DNA of 64,000 nucleotides. Source: Bosea sp. 29B. GTDB taxonomy: Bacteria; Pseudomonadota; Alphaproteobacteria; Rhizobiales; Beijerinckiaceae. Shown in pieces: positions 1-8,078 of the stretch (within the stretch, counting starts at the first letter, position 1; each line of letters begins with the position of its first letter). The translations under genes and the position numbers were made by a program. A model generated the notes under the pieces. The model saw nothing but the letters and a program-made list of their open reading frames with translations. It ran no database searches and was not told where the DNA came from. The stretch covers positions 3,891,937 to 3,955,936 of the forward strand of contig NZ_LR733817.1 in the NCBI RefSeq assembly GCF_902506165.1. The letters are read 5' to 3'.

Positions 1-705
1 GGCGGCACGCGCCGCCTGGGCGAAGAGATCGCCGGCTCCGTCGAACAGGCCGTAGACGACGAAGACGCCGAGCGCGAGGAACGCGACGAGCTTGACCAGC
101 GACTCCGCGGCGATCGCCAGCACCAGCCCGTCCTGGTGCTCGGTCGCGTCGATATGGCGGGTGCCGAAGGCGCAGGCGAAGCCGGCGAGCACCAGCGCGA
201 CGAGGAAGGCAAGGTCGCTCAGCACCGGTATGTCGGTCATCGGCGGCGGCCCGCCGGCCGCGGCGAAGAACACCGAGAGCGAGTTCGCCACCGCCTTCAA
301 TTGCAGGGCGATATAGGGCAGGGCGCCGACCACCGCGACGATGCAGACCAGTGCCGCGACGCGCTCGCTCTTGCCGTAGCGCGCGCCGACGAAATCGGCG
401 ATCGAGGTGATGTTCTGCGACTTGGCGATGGCGACGATGCGGGCGACGAAACGGTGCCCGAGCCCGATCACCAGTGCCGGGCCGACATAGATGCCGAGGA
501 AGTCGAAGCCGGCCCGGTTGGCGAAGCCGACCGAGCCGTAGAAGGTCCAGGAGGTGCAGTAGACCCCGAGCGCCAGCGCATAGATCGTCGTGCGCGCCCG
601 CCCGCTCATCAGGCGACGCCCAGCGGTGTCCGCGAGATGGGCGATCGCGAACAGCGCGCAAAGATAGCCGAGCGCGCTCAGGACGACGGACCAGGCCGGT
701 AGCAT
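1..705 (-). CDS. Sensor histidine kinase with sodium:solute-symporter-like N-terminus (5' part only)
   Basis: This is the first 235 residues of a membrane protein that runs off the left edge of the window. The translation begins MLPAWSVVLSALGY and continues through several hydrophobic helices. It contains the stretch GVYCTSWTFYGSVG, typical of the SSS (PutP-like) domain that precedes PAS and kinase domains in CbrA-type sensor kinases. A strong AGGAGG ribosome-binding site lies just before the ATG at 705. In the family the SSS domain senses or transports a small organic solute and the distant C-terminus is a histidine kinase, often hybrid. The kinase part is outside the window, so a plain solute:sodium symporter cannot be excluded, although the N-terminal sequence fits the kinase class better. 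Confidence 0.75.
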   Translation of the reverse strand, partial: MLPAWSVVLSALGYLCALFAIAHLADTAGRRLMSGRARTTIYALALGVYCTSWTFYGSVGFANRAGFDFLGIYVGPALVIGLGHRFVARIVAIAKSQNITSIADFVGARYGKSERVAALVCIVAVVGALPYIALQLKAVANSLSVFFAAAGGPPPMTDIPVLSDLAFLVALVLAGFACAFGTRHIDATEHQDGLVLAIAAESLVKLVAFLALGVFVVYGLFDGAGDLFAQAARAA

Positions 706-783
706 CGGGCCTCCTTGCGACTGCGATCGGCGGCAAATCTATCGCCGCAGCGCCGCCGCCGCCATCGGCCTTTCGGCCTGTCC

Positions 784-1140
784 TCAGGCGGCTGTCGCGA
801 CCTGCGCCAGCCGTTCCAGCCGGCGCTCGCCCCAGGCATGCATGGCGCGGACGATCTGCTCGAGCGAACGGCCTTCCTCGGTCAGGGCATAGTCGACCCG
901 CGGCGGAACCTGCGCGTAGACCGTGCGCAGGACGAGCCCACACTCCTCCAGCTCGCGCAATTGCCGGGTCAGCATGCGCTGCGTCGCGCTCGGCAGCTTC
1001 CGGCGGATCTCGTTGAAGCGCAGCGTGCCGGAGAGCAGGTGGTAGACGATCACGCCCTTCCACTTGCCGTCGATCAGGTCGAGCGTCACCTCGACCGGGC
1101 AGCCGGCGGCGCAGTCGTAGCGCTTCTTGGTCTTCAGCAT
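784..1140 (-). CDS. HxlR-family winged-helix transcriptional regulator
   Basis: A 118-residue one-domain regulator. It has the HxlR hallmarks: an N-terminal Cys-containing segment (YDCAAGCPVE), then the DLIDGKWKGVIVYHLL helix, the recognition part ATQRMLTRQLRELEECGLV, and the wing RVDYALTEEGRSL. HxlR proteins bind DNA as dimers and often respond to redox or electrophile stress through the N-terminal Cys; here Cys9 and Cys13 are present. The gene is transcribed away from a quinone-oxidoreductase-like gene 96 bp off. A perfect palindrome sits 5 bp upstream of its start codon, so it probably represses both itself and that enzyme. The size is normal for the family. Confidence 0.92.
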   Translation of the reverse strand: MLKTKKRYDCAAGCPVEVTLDLIDGKWKGVIVYHLLSGTLRFNEIRRKLPSATQRMLTRQLRELEECGLVLRTVYAQVPPRVDYALTEEGRSLEQIVRAMHAWGERRLERLAQVATAA

Positions 1141-1145
1141 CCGAC

Positions 1146-1163
1146 AGTATCCATTCTGATACT
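1146..1163. promoter_or_regulatory. Probable HxlR operator (AGTATC-N6-GATACT)
   Basis: Perfect inverted repeat AGTATC CATTCT GATACT in the 96-bp gap between the divergent HxlR gene and the oxidoreductase gene. Location and symmetry fit the binding site of a dimeric winged-helix repressor controlling both promoters. The assignment to HxlR is inference. Confidence 0.6.
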
Positions 1164-1236
1164 ACTGGTCCAATTTGTGCGTATTGCGGCTCCTGAACCT
1201 ATCCGTATTTCTCGGCCTGCAACAGGAGATTTTCCG

Positions 1237-2250
1237 ATGAAGGCCGTCGGCTACCGCGCATCCCATCCGATCGAGCATCCCGAGGCGCTGCTCGACCTCA
1301 CCCTCGACAAGCCGGAGGCAGCCGGCCGTGATCTGCTCGTCAAAGTCGAGGCGGTCTCGGTCAATCCGGTCGACACCAAGATGCGCCTGCGCTCGCAACC
1401 CGAGGACGGTGGCGTGAAGGTGCTCGGCTGGGACGCCGCCGGCACTGTCGAGGCGGTCGGCCCGGATGCGACGCTGTTCAAGCCGGGAGACAAAGTCTTC
1501 TACGCCGGTGCGATCGGCCGCTCCGGCACGAATGCCGAATACCACCTGGTCGATGAGCGCATCGTCGGACGCCGGCCGACCTCCCTCTCGGTCGCGGAGG
1601 CGGCGGCGCTGCCGCTGACCGCGATCACCGCATGGGAGGCGCTGTTCGACCGGATAGATATTCGCCGGGCGGTGCCGGGCGCGGCGAATGCGCTGCTGAT
1701 CATCGGCGGTGCTGGCGGCGTCGGCTCGATCGCGATCCAGCTCGCCAAGCGACTCAGCGATGTCACGGTGATCGCGACCGCCTCGCGGCCGGAGACACAA
1801 AGCTGGGTCAGGGAGCTCGGCGCCGACCATGTCGTCGATCACACCAGGCCGCTGGCCGCTCAGGTCGCCGGACTCGGCATCGGCGCGCCGGCCTTCGTCT
1901 TCTCGACCACGCAGACCGACCGGCATTTCGACGAGATCGTCGAGCTGATCGCGCCGCAGGGCCGCTTCGGCCTGATCGACGATCCCGCGCCGATCGACGT
2001 GATGAAGCTCAAGCGCAAGAGCGTCTCGCTGCACTGGGAGCTGATGTTCACGCGCTCCATCTTCGGCACCGCCGACATGATCAAGCAGCACGACTTGCTG
2101 AACGAGGTCAGCGCCCTGGTCGACGCCGGCAAGCTCAAGACCACGCTCGGCGAGCATTTCGGCAGGATCGACGCGGCCAATCTCAGGCGCGCCCATGCCT
2201 TGCTCGAAAGCGGCAAGGCCAAGGGCAAGATCGTGCTTGAAGGCTTCTGA
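1237..2250 (+). CDS. Zinc-type alcohol dehydrogenase / quinone oxidoreductase family protein
   Basis: A 337-residue MDR-superfamily NAD(P)H-dependent oxidoreductase. Residues 1-130 form the GroES-like catalytic domain (VEAVSVNPVDTKMR, GWDAAGTVEAVG, FKPGDKVFYAG). The nucleotide-binding fold follows, with the motif IIGGAGGVGSIAIQLAKR at about residues 150-167. The structural and catalytic zinc cysteines of true alcohol dehydrogenases are missing, so it belongs to the zinc-independent quinone oxidoreductase group (zinc-binding-like, YhdH/QOR type). The start is ATG 1237, preceded by CAGGAG at 1223-1228; the frame stays open upstream but lacks homology-like content. The divergent HxlR regulator suggests induction by quinones or reactive electrophiles. 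Confidence 0.92.
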   Translation: MKAVGYRASHPIEHPEALLDLTLDKPEAAGRDLLVKVEAVSVNPVDTKMRLRSQPEDGGVKVLGWDAAGTVEAVGPDATLFKPGDKVFYAGAIGRSGTNAEYHLVDERIVGRRPTSLSVAEAAALPLTAITAWEALFDRIDIRRAVPGAANALLIIGGAGGVGSIAIQLAKRLSDVTVIATASRPETQSWVRELGADHVVDHTRPLAAQVAGLGIGAPAFVFSTTQTDRHFDEIVELIAPQGRFGLIDDPAPIDVMKLKRKSVSLHWELMFTRSIFGTADMIKQHDLLNEVSALVDAGKLKTTLGEHFGRIDAANLRRAHALLESGKAKGKIVLEGF

Positions 2251-2257
2251 GGGGAGG

Positions 2258-2289
2258 CGTTGCGGCAGGACTGGATCGCTGCCGCAACG
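2258..2289 (+). terminator. Hairpin after the oxidoreductase gene
   Basis: Perfect 11-bp stem CGTTGCGGCAG/CTGCCGCAACG with a 10-nt loop, starting 7 bp after the stop codon. Only a weak T-rich tail follows (TTCGTCGTCG), so termination is likely but not certain. The remaining 190 bp to mscL show nothing else I can name. Confidence 0.6.
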
Positions 2290-2477
2290 TTCGTCGTCGC
2301 GCGATCTTCGCATAGTGGATGATCGCAGTTCGGAATCGACCTTTTTCGAGAGAAAATGCCGAGGAAAACGGCCGGAAGCCTGCTTCCACCATGAGTGTCG
2401 CTGGTCTAGCGTGCGCACGGGGGCGGCATTGCGCAGCGTGATGCCGAAGACTGGCCAGGCATTCGGAAAGGCGCGCC

Positions 2478-2897
2478 ATGATCAAGGAATTCAAGGAATT
2501 TGCCCTGAAGGGCAATGTCGTCGATCTCGCCATCGGCGTGATCATCGGCGCGGCCTTCGGCAAGATCGTCGAATCGCTCGTCGGCGACATCATCATGCCG
2601 CTGATCGGCGCCATCGGCAGCGTCGACTTCTCCAACTACTTCATCGGACTCAACAAAGCCGTCACGTCGCCGGTCTTGGTGGATGCCAAGAAGCAGGGCG
2701 CCGTGCTTGCCTATGGCAGCTTCCTGACCATCGCCGTCAACTTCATGATCATCGCCTTCGTGCTGTTCATGGTCGTCAAGGGCATCAACCGGCTCAAGCG
2801 CAAGGAAGCCGCTGCTGCCCCTGCCGAACCGCCGGCCCCGGCGCAGGATGTCGTCCTGCTCGGCGAGATCCGCGACCTGCTGAAGCAGAAGGCCTGA
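2478..2897 (+). CDS. mscL: Large-conductance mechanosensitive channel MscL
   Basis: A 139-residue inner-membrane channel that opens under membrane tension to release solutes during hypo-osmotic shock. The N-terminus [20 protein letters not shown] matches the amphipathic S1 helix and the start of TM1 with the pore-lining [14 protein letters not shown]2 lies near residues 76-98, followed by a basic, Pro/Ala-rich linker. The C-terminal helix [13 protein letters not shown] corresponds to the cytoplasmic bundle. Length is close to the usual 130-150 residues and all parts are present. The gene appears monocistronic, with a hairpin terminator behind it. Confidence 0.97.
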   Translation: MIKEFKEFALKGNVVDLAIGVIIGAAFGKIVESLVGDIIMPLIGAIGSVDFSNYFIGLNKAVTSPVLVDAKKQGAVLAYGSFLTIAVNFMIIAFVLFMVVKGINRLKRKEAAAAPAEPPAPAQDVVLLGEIRDLLKQKA

Positions 2898-2904
2898 CGC
2901 CTTT

Positions 2905-2938
2905 CGCCGGGCGTTCCGAGCCTTCGGCACGCCCGGCG
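2905..2938 (+). terminator. Hairpin terminator downstream of mscL
   Basis: Perfect 10-bp stem CGCCGGGCGT/ACGCCCGGCG with a 14-nt loop, 7 bp after the mscL stop. There is no clear T-run, which is common for GC-rich alphaproteobacteria. Confidence 0.6.
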
Positions 2939-3050
2939 ATCCATCACAGCGACCGATCGGGTCGATCTCGTCAATTCATGCCGCCAGGGCGCGATCTGCG
3001 TTAGATTGGCCTGCATGTTTCTCGCGACGGGTCGCCCGAAGGATCGCCAA

Positions 3051-4241
3051 ATGAACATGCACGCACCGGCCGGCACCAGCCTCATCGCCGATCTGCGCCC
3101 CGAGGCGCGCAACGCCCCTGAGAGCGGCATCGTCGAAGTCGTCAATCACGGCCGGCTCAAGCCTGGGCTGATCCCGCTCTGGGTCGGCGAAGGCGATCTG
3201 CCGACGCCGGACTTCATCGTCCGCGCCGCCAACAAGTCGCTGGCCGAGGGCGAGACCTTCTACACCTGGCAGCGCGGCATTCCGGAACTGCGCGAGGCGC
3301 TGGCGCGTTATCACACCGCGCTCTATGGCCGTCCCTTCAACATGGACCGTTTCTACGTCACCGGCTCCGGCATGCAGTCGGTCCAGATCGCGGTTCGGCT
3401 GATCGCCGGCGTCGGCGACGAGCTGATCATCCCGACCCCGGCCTGGCCGAACTTCGCTGCCGCCATGGGCATTGCCGGCGCCAACCCGGTCTGCGTTCCC
3501 ATGCAGTTCAAGGACGGGCGCTTCACGCTCGACCTCCAGAAGCTCGAAGCGGCGATTTCGCCTCGTACCCGCGCCTTCGTCATCAACTCACCGGCCAACC
3601 CGACCGGCTGGACCGCGACGCGTGATGAGCTCGCTGCCATCCTTGCCATCGCCCGCAAACATGGCATCTGGATCATCGCCGACGAGATCTATGCCCGCTT
3701 CGTCTATGACGGCTCGCCAAGGGCCGCCTCGTTCCACGATGTGATGGAGCAGGAGGACCGGATCCTCTTCGTCCAGACTTTCTCGAAGAACTGGGCGATG
3801 ACCGGCTGGCGCGTCGGCTGGATCGAGGTGCCGCCGGCTTTCGGCCAGATCGTCGAGAACCTGATCCAGTATTCGACCTCCGGCTCGCCGGTCTTCGTCC
3901 AGCGCGCCGCCATCGCGGCGCTGGAGGAGGGCGAGCCCTTCGTCGCCGAGCAGATCGCGCGCGCCACCGAAGGCCGCCGCATCGTCGCCGAGGGCTTGAA
4001 GGCGACCAACCGCATCAATCTGCAGGCGCCGGACGGTGCCTTCTACCAGTTCTTCAGCGTCGACGGCTGGACCGATTCCCGCAAACTGGCGATCGAACTG
4101 GTCGATACGGCCAATGTCGGCCTGGCGCCGGGCACCGCCTTCGGACCCGGCGGCGAGACCGGCCTGCGCTTCTGCTTTGCCCGCAAGGCTTCTGACCTCG
4201 TCGAGGCAGTGGCGCGGCTGCAGAAGGCGCTGGCGGGCTGA
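3051..4241 (+). CDS. Pyridoxal-phosphate aminotransferase, class I/II (aspartate-type)
   Basis: A 396-residue fold-type I PLP enzyme. Visible landmarks are the substrate-side WVGEGDLPTPDFI, the PLP phosphate region VTGSGMQSVQIA, the conserved NSPANPTGW, the aspartate that binds the pyridine nitrogen in IIADEIYARFVY, the Schiff-base lysine in TFSKNWAMTGWRVGW, and the C-terminal arginine in GLRFCFA that binds the substrate carboxylate. It should transfer amino groups between an L-amino acid and a 2-oxo acid; the exact substrate cannot be read. Start ATG 3051 has GAAGGA at 3038-3043. An upstream in-frame TTG at 3006 has weaker support. Confidence 0.9.
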   Translation: MNMHAPAGTSLIADLRPEARNAPESGIVEVVNHGRLKPGLIPLWVGEGDLPTPDFIVRAANKSLAEGETFYTWQRGIPELREALARYHTALYGRPFNMDRFYVTGSGMQSVQIAVRLIAGVGDELIIPTPAWPNFAAAMGIAGANPVCVPMQFKDGRFTLDLQKLEAAISPRTRAFVINSPANPTGWTATRDELAAILAIARKHGIWIIADEIYARFVYDGSPRAASFHDVMEQEDRILFVQTFSKNWAMTGWRVGWIEVPPAFGQIVENLIQYSTSGSPVFVQRAAIAALEEGEPFVAEQIARATEGRRIVAEGLKATNRINLQAPDGAFYQFFSVDGWTDSRKLAIELVDTANVGLAPGTAFGPGGETGLRFCFARKASDLVEAVARLQKALAG

Positions 4242-4250
4242 CCGCGATTT

Positions 4251-4382
4251 CCCTTCCCCCCGCTTGCGGTGGGGAAGGGTTAGGGATGGGGGGCCGGAAA
4301 GCAGGGCTGGGCTCTTCTTTCAGTCCAGTGCCGAGCGGTACTGCCCCCCACCCAACCCTCCCCACCACAAGCGGGGGGAGGG
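4251..4382. repeat. Paired-palindrome intergenic repeat, type D, copy 1
   Basis: Two G/C-run palindromic halves in inverted orientation: left 4251-4295, containing CCGCTTGCGG, and right 4343-4382, containing CCACAAGCGG. A near-identical element in the opposite orientation lies at 63037-63167. The outer 45 bp are conserved and the middle diverges. It fills most of the gap between the aminotransferase and the AbrB-family gene and could also act as a terminator. Confidence 0.8.
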
Positions 4383-4496
4383 CTTCCGAGGCAGTAGACC
4401 AGACCGTCATGCCCCGCTTGCGCCAGGGGCGTTTGACCTGAGCGTCAGCCGCCTTCATTGATGCCCGATGCGTCCTGACGGCGCATCGCGAGCCTC

Positions 4497-5570
4497 ATGC
4501 CTGTCCCGAGCTACGTCCCCTACCATCTGCGCACCTTGTCGCGTGAAGCGGCGGTGATCGCCTGCGCGGCGGTCGGCGGTACGCTCTTCACCTTGCTGGG
4601 GGTTCCGGCGGCCTGGCTCTCGGGCTCGATGCTGGTGGTCTCGATCTTCGGCATCACCCGGCCGCTGCCGGACCTTCGCCGCCCCTGGTTCGATTCGACG
4701 ATGGTGATGTCCGGCGCGCTGATCGGCTCGGCCGCGACGCCCGAGGCGCTCGCCGCGACGGCGCGCTATCCCGGCTCGCTGCTGGTGCTGGTCGTCGGCC
4801 TCCTCGCCATCATGCTGGCGACCGGGGCCTATTTGCGCTTCGTCGCGCGCTGGAGCTGGATCGATTCGTTGCTCGCCGCCGCGCCCGGAGCGCTCTCGGC
4901 CGTGATCTCGGTGGCGCAGGACAAGGGCGCCAATATCGGCCGCATCGCCGCGATCCAGCTCTTCCGTATCCTCGTCCTGGTCGCTGTGCTGCCCAGCATC
5001 ATGAAGCTGAGCAGCGGCGGCACCCCACTCGCCCTACCGCCTCCGGTCGCGATCGCGAGCGTCGGCGACTTGGCGCTGCTGCTCGGCAGCGGGTTGGTGA
5101 CGGGGCTGATCTTCGAGCGCATCGGCATCACCGCACCCTTCATCCTCGGCGCGACGCTGGCGAGCGCAGTGTTGCACGGCACCGGCCTCGTCCTTGGCAC
5201 CATGCCGCCGGAGATTGCGATCGCGGTGATGATCATGCTCGGCGCCGCCATGGGCGGGCGCGTTTCAAATCTGAAGCGGGGCGAGATCGCGGCGCTGTTC
5301 CCGCTCGCGATCGGCGGCTTCGTCGTCTCAATGGCGGTCGCCTTCGCCTTCGCCTGGCCGGCGGCCTGGCTCGCCGGCGTGCCCTATGCCAGCGCCATGG
5401 CCGCCTTCGCACCGGGCGGGCTCGAGGCGATGGCGATGCTCGCCTTCGCCATGGGGCTCGACCCGCTCTATGTCGGCGCACACCACCTGACGCGCTTCAT
5501 GCTGCTCGGGCTCTTGATGCCATTCCTCGTCGGCTGGGTGCAGCCGGAGAAGCGCGAGGACGCGAGCTGA
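4497..5570 (+). CDS. AbrB-family membrane protein (PF05145 type)
   Basis: A 357-residue integral membrane protein with about ten hydrophobic helices arranged as a tandem duplication. The first repeat includes GVPAAWLSGSMLVVS and PGALSAVISVA, the second GITAPFILGATLASA and PGGLEAMAMLAFAMGLDPLYVGAHH. This is the family annotated as AbrB-family transcriptional regulator or ammonia monooxygenase-like, but it has no DNA-binding domain and is a membrane protein of uncertain role, possibly transport. Start ATG 4497; no convincing Shine-Dalgarno is visible. It converges with the SMP-30 gene only 3 bp away, so the two transcripts must overlap at their ends. Confidence 0.88.
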   Translation: MPVPSYVPYHLRTLSREAAVIACAAVGGTLFTLLGVPAAWLSGSMLVVSIFGITRPLPDLRRPWFDSTMVMSGALIGSAATPEALAATARYPGSLLVLVVGLLAIMLATGAYLRFVARWSWIDSLLAAAPGALSAVISVAQDKGANIGRIAAIQLFRILVLVAVLPSIMKLSSGGTPLALPPPVAIASVGDLALLLGSGLVTGLIFERIGITAPFILGATLASAVLHGTGLVLGTMPPEIAIAVMIMLGAAMGGRVSNLKRGEIAALFPLAIGGFVVSMAVAFAFAWPAAWLAGVPYASAMAAFAPGGLEAMAMLAFAMGLDPLYVGAHHLTRFMLLGLLMPFLVGWVQPEKREDAS

Positions 5571-5573
5571 GGC

Positions 5574-6503
5574 TCACCCCATGCCGTTGGTGTGCGTCAT
5601 CAGCGAGTAGAGCGAGGTCGTGCCGCAGATGAACAGCCGGTTGCGCTTGGGCCCGCCGAAACAGAGATTGGCGACCACTTCGGGCACCAGCACCTTGCCG
5701 ATCAGCGTGCCGTCCGGGTCGTAGACATGGAGGCCGTCGGCGGCGCTGCTCCAGAGCCGGCCGGCGACATCGAAGCGGAAGCCGTCGAACAGTCCGGCCG
5801 TGCAGGTGGCGAAGACCGAGGAGGCGCCGAGCGTCTTGCCTTCGCCGGTCACCGCGACCTTGCGGATATGGCGCGGCCCGTTCTCCGGATCATGGCTCGC
5901 GCCGGTGTCGGCGATGTAGAGCGCGCTCTCGTCTGGCGAGAAGGCGAGCCCGTTCGGCTTGACGAAATCATCGGCGACGACGGCGATCTCGCCGCTCTGC
6001 GGGTCGATGCGGTAGACATTGCAGCGGCCGATCTCGCTCTGCGCCTTGTCGCCTTCATAGTCGGTGAGGATGCCGTAATCGGGATCGGTGAACCAGATCG
6101 ATCCGTCCGATTTTACCACCACGTCGTTGGGCGAGTTCAGGCGCTTGCCCTGGTAGTGGCTCGCCAGCACGGTGATGGAGCCGTCATGCTCGGTGCGCGT
6201 CACCTGCCGCCCGCCATGCTCGCAGGTCACGAGCCGGCCCTGCCGGTCGACGGTGTTGCCGTTCGAATTGCGTGCCGGCTGGCGGAAGGTGCCGACCTCG
6301 CCGGTGAGGGCGTCGTAGCGCAGCATGCGGTTGTTCGGGATATCGGACCAGACCAGTGTCTGGTGCGCCGGGAACCAGGCCGGTCCTTCCGACCAGCGCG
6401 CTCCGGTCCATAGCCTCTCCATCCGGGCCGAACCGGGCACGATCCGGTGGAAGCGCGGGTCGAGCACCTCGACGCGAAAACCCTCGATGAAGCCGAATGT
6501 CAT
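5574..6503 (-). CDS. SMP-30/gluconolactonase-family sugar lactonase
   Basis: A 309-residue six-bladed beta-propeller hydrolase. Metal-binding residues are readable: Glu in the first blade (RWSEGPAWFP), Asn in RLNSPNDVVVKSDGSIWFTDP, and Asn and Asp in KPNGLAFSPDESALYIADTG. The family hydrolyses aldono-1,4- or 1,5-lactones using Ca2+ or Zn2+. The ATG at 6503 was chosen because of the strong GGGAGGA upstream; the frame stays open 132 bp further without support. No sugar catabolic genes are adjacent, so the physiological lactone is unknown. Confidence 0.9.
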   Translation of the reverse strand: MTFGFIEGFRVEVLDPRFHRIVPGSARMERLWTGARWSEGPAWFPAHQTLVWSDIPNNRMLRYDALTGEVGTFRQPARNSNGNTVDRQGRLVTCEHGGRQVTRTEHDGSITVLASHYQGKRLNSPNDVVVKSDGSIWFTDPDYGILTDYEGDKAQSEIGRCNVYRIDPQSGEIAVVADDFVKPNGLAFSPDESALYIADTGASHDPENGPRHIRKVAVTGEGKTLGASSVFATCTAGLFDGFRFDVAGRLWSSAADGLHVYDPDGTLIGKVLVPEVVANLCFGGPKRNRLFICGTTSLYSLMTHTNGMG

Positions 6504-6587
6504 GGCGATCCTCCCTGATGGCGCCGGAGGATCGACGATTGGCAGGACCGAGGCAATCGCGTGAGGCACAGGGGCAGCATGCCTGGG

Positions 6588-6695
6588 CGTCATTCTCGGG
6601 CGAAGCGAAGCGCAGACCCGAGAATCTCCGGACAAGAAGTCGCTGACCCTAGCCTCATTCGGCCTGAGATGCTCGGGTCAAGCCCGAGCATGACG
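6588..6695 (-). repeat. GIY-YIG-associated bipartite repeat, copy A (108 bp, no gene)
   Basis: Read on the minus strand it consists of a 30-bp left half starting CGTCATGCTCGGG, a 37-bp spacer and a 41-bp right half ending CCCGAGAATGACG. Each half is itself palindromic (CTCGGG...CCCGAG), and the two halves are inverted copies of one another, so the element begins CGTCAT and ends ATGACG. It sits 6 bp after the glcF stop. Same lengths as copy B at 53636-53743; copy C at 13445-13895 carries a nuclease gene in the spacer. Confidence 0.88.
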
Positions 6696-6701
6696 CGTTC
6701 G

Positions 6702-8069
6702 TCACTCCGCTGCGGCCAATTCAGGCGCCACCACCTCCCCGATCCCGGCCTTGGCCAGCTTTTCCGGCAGCGGCCCACCGGTCGCCCAATCGAGCAGCTC
6801 GGCGGTGTGCAGGATGGGTGTCGTCGCGCCGCGGTCGGCAAAGCCTTTCGCGATCTGGGTGATGCAGCCGATATTGCCGGTGGCGACGAGGTCCGGCTTG
6901 GTGCGCTGGATGTTGCCGACCTTGCGCTCGCGCAATTGCCCGGCGATCTCCGGCTGGAGGATGTTATAGACACCGGCCGAGCCGCAGCAGATATGGCCCT
7001 CCGGCACCTCCTTTACCCGGAAGCCTGCGCGCGCCAGCAGGCGCTTCGGCCCCTCCTTGAGCTGCTGGCCGTGCTGCATCGAGCAGGCGGAGTGGTAGGC
7101 GATTGTCAGGTCGAAGCTGCGGACTGGCGCGATCTCCAGCGTCTCGACGAACTCGGTCACGTCCCTGGCGAGGCCGGCAACCGTGGCCGCCTTCTGCGCA
7201 TAGGCCGCGTCGTCGCGGAACATGAAGCCGTAATCCTTGATCGTGGTGCCGCAGCCCGACGCCGTGACCAGGATCGCATCCAGCCCTTCGCCCTCGATCT
7301 CCGCCATCCAGGCGTCGATATTGGCGCGGGCGAAGGCGAGCGCGTCATGCTCGCGGCCCATATGGTGGACGAGCGCTCCGCAGCAGCCTTCGCCCTTGGG
7401 CAGCACCACGTCGACGCCGTGGCGGGTGAGCAGGCGGATCGTCGCCTCGTTGATGCCGGGATCGAGCACCGGTTGAGCGCAGCCGGAGAGGATGGCGACG
7501 CGCCTGCGCCGCTCTCCTTCAGCCGGAAACGAGGCCGGCCCCTCCATCGTCGAGCGGTCGGGCAGGCTCCAGGGCGCCAGCGCCAGCATCGCCTTCAGGC
7601 GTGCGCCGATGACGGGCAGAGCGCCGAGCGCTCCGGCCAATGGCTTGCCGAGCCGAGCCGCCAGCATGGCGAGGCGGAAGCGGCCGGGGTAGGGCAGGAT
7701 CGCCGAAAGGATACGCCGCAGCGTCCGATCGGCGACGGGGCGCTCATAGGTTTCCTCGATATGGGCGCGGGCATGGTCGACCAGGTGCATGTAGTGCACG
7801 CCCGAGGGACAGGTCGTCATGCAGGACAGGCAGGACAGGCAGCGATCGACATGCTTGACCACGTCCGGCGTCGCCGGCTTGCCGCTCTCCAGCATGTCCT
7901 TGATCTGGTAGATGCGCCCGCGCGGTGAATCGAGTTCGTCGCCGAGCAGGAGATAGGTCGGGCAGGTCGCAGTGCAGAAGCCGCAATGCACGCAGGTGCG
8001 CAGGATCTTCTCGGAGGCCGGAAGACGCGGGTCGGAGGCGAGGAGCTCGGGCGTGAAGTTGGTCTGCAT
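6702..8069 (-). CDS. glcF: Glycolate oxidase iron-sulfur subunit GlcF
   Basis: A 455-residue electron-transfer subunit of the membrane-associated glycolate dehydrogenase. Two [4Fe-4S] motifs are present near the N-terminus: CVHCGFCTATCPTY at about residues 26-39 and CLSCLSCMTTCPSG at about 73-86, with the typical LDSPRGRIY between them. Two CCG domains follow, marked by EGCCGALVHHMG and HICCGSAGVY. It passes electrons from the GlcD/GlcE flavoproteins towards the quinone pool. It is the last gene of glcDEF, 9 bp after glcE, and is followed at once by a palindromic repeat. Confidence 0.95.
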   Translation of the reverse strand: MQTNFTPELLASDPRLPASEKILRTCVHCGFCTATCPTYLLLGDELDSPRGRIYQIKDMLESGKPATPDVVKHVDRCLSCLSCMTTCPSGVHYMHLVDHARAHIEETYERPVADRTLRRILSAILPYPGRFRLAMLAARLGKPLAGALGALPVIGARLKAMLALAPWSLPDRSTMEGPASFPAEGERRRRVAILSGCAQPVLDPGINEATIRLLTRHGVDVVLPKGEGCCGALVHHMGREHDALAFARANIDAWMAEIEGEGLDAILVTASGCGTTIKDYGFMFRDDAAYAQKAATVAGLARDVTEFVETLEIAPVRSFDLTIAYHSACSMQHGQQLKEGPKRLLARAGFRVKEVPEGHICCGSAGVYNILQPEIAGQLRERKVGNIQRTKPDLVATGNIGCITQIAKGFADRGATTPILHTAELLDWATGGPLPEKLAKAGIGEVVAPELAAAE

Positions 8070-8078
8070 GGTCGCTTC

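Noticed and set aside
715..1236. In-frame N-terminal extension of the quinone oxidoreductase
   Set aside because: Antisense to the HxlR gene; the domain starts at ATG 1237 with its own ribosome-binding site.
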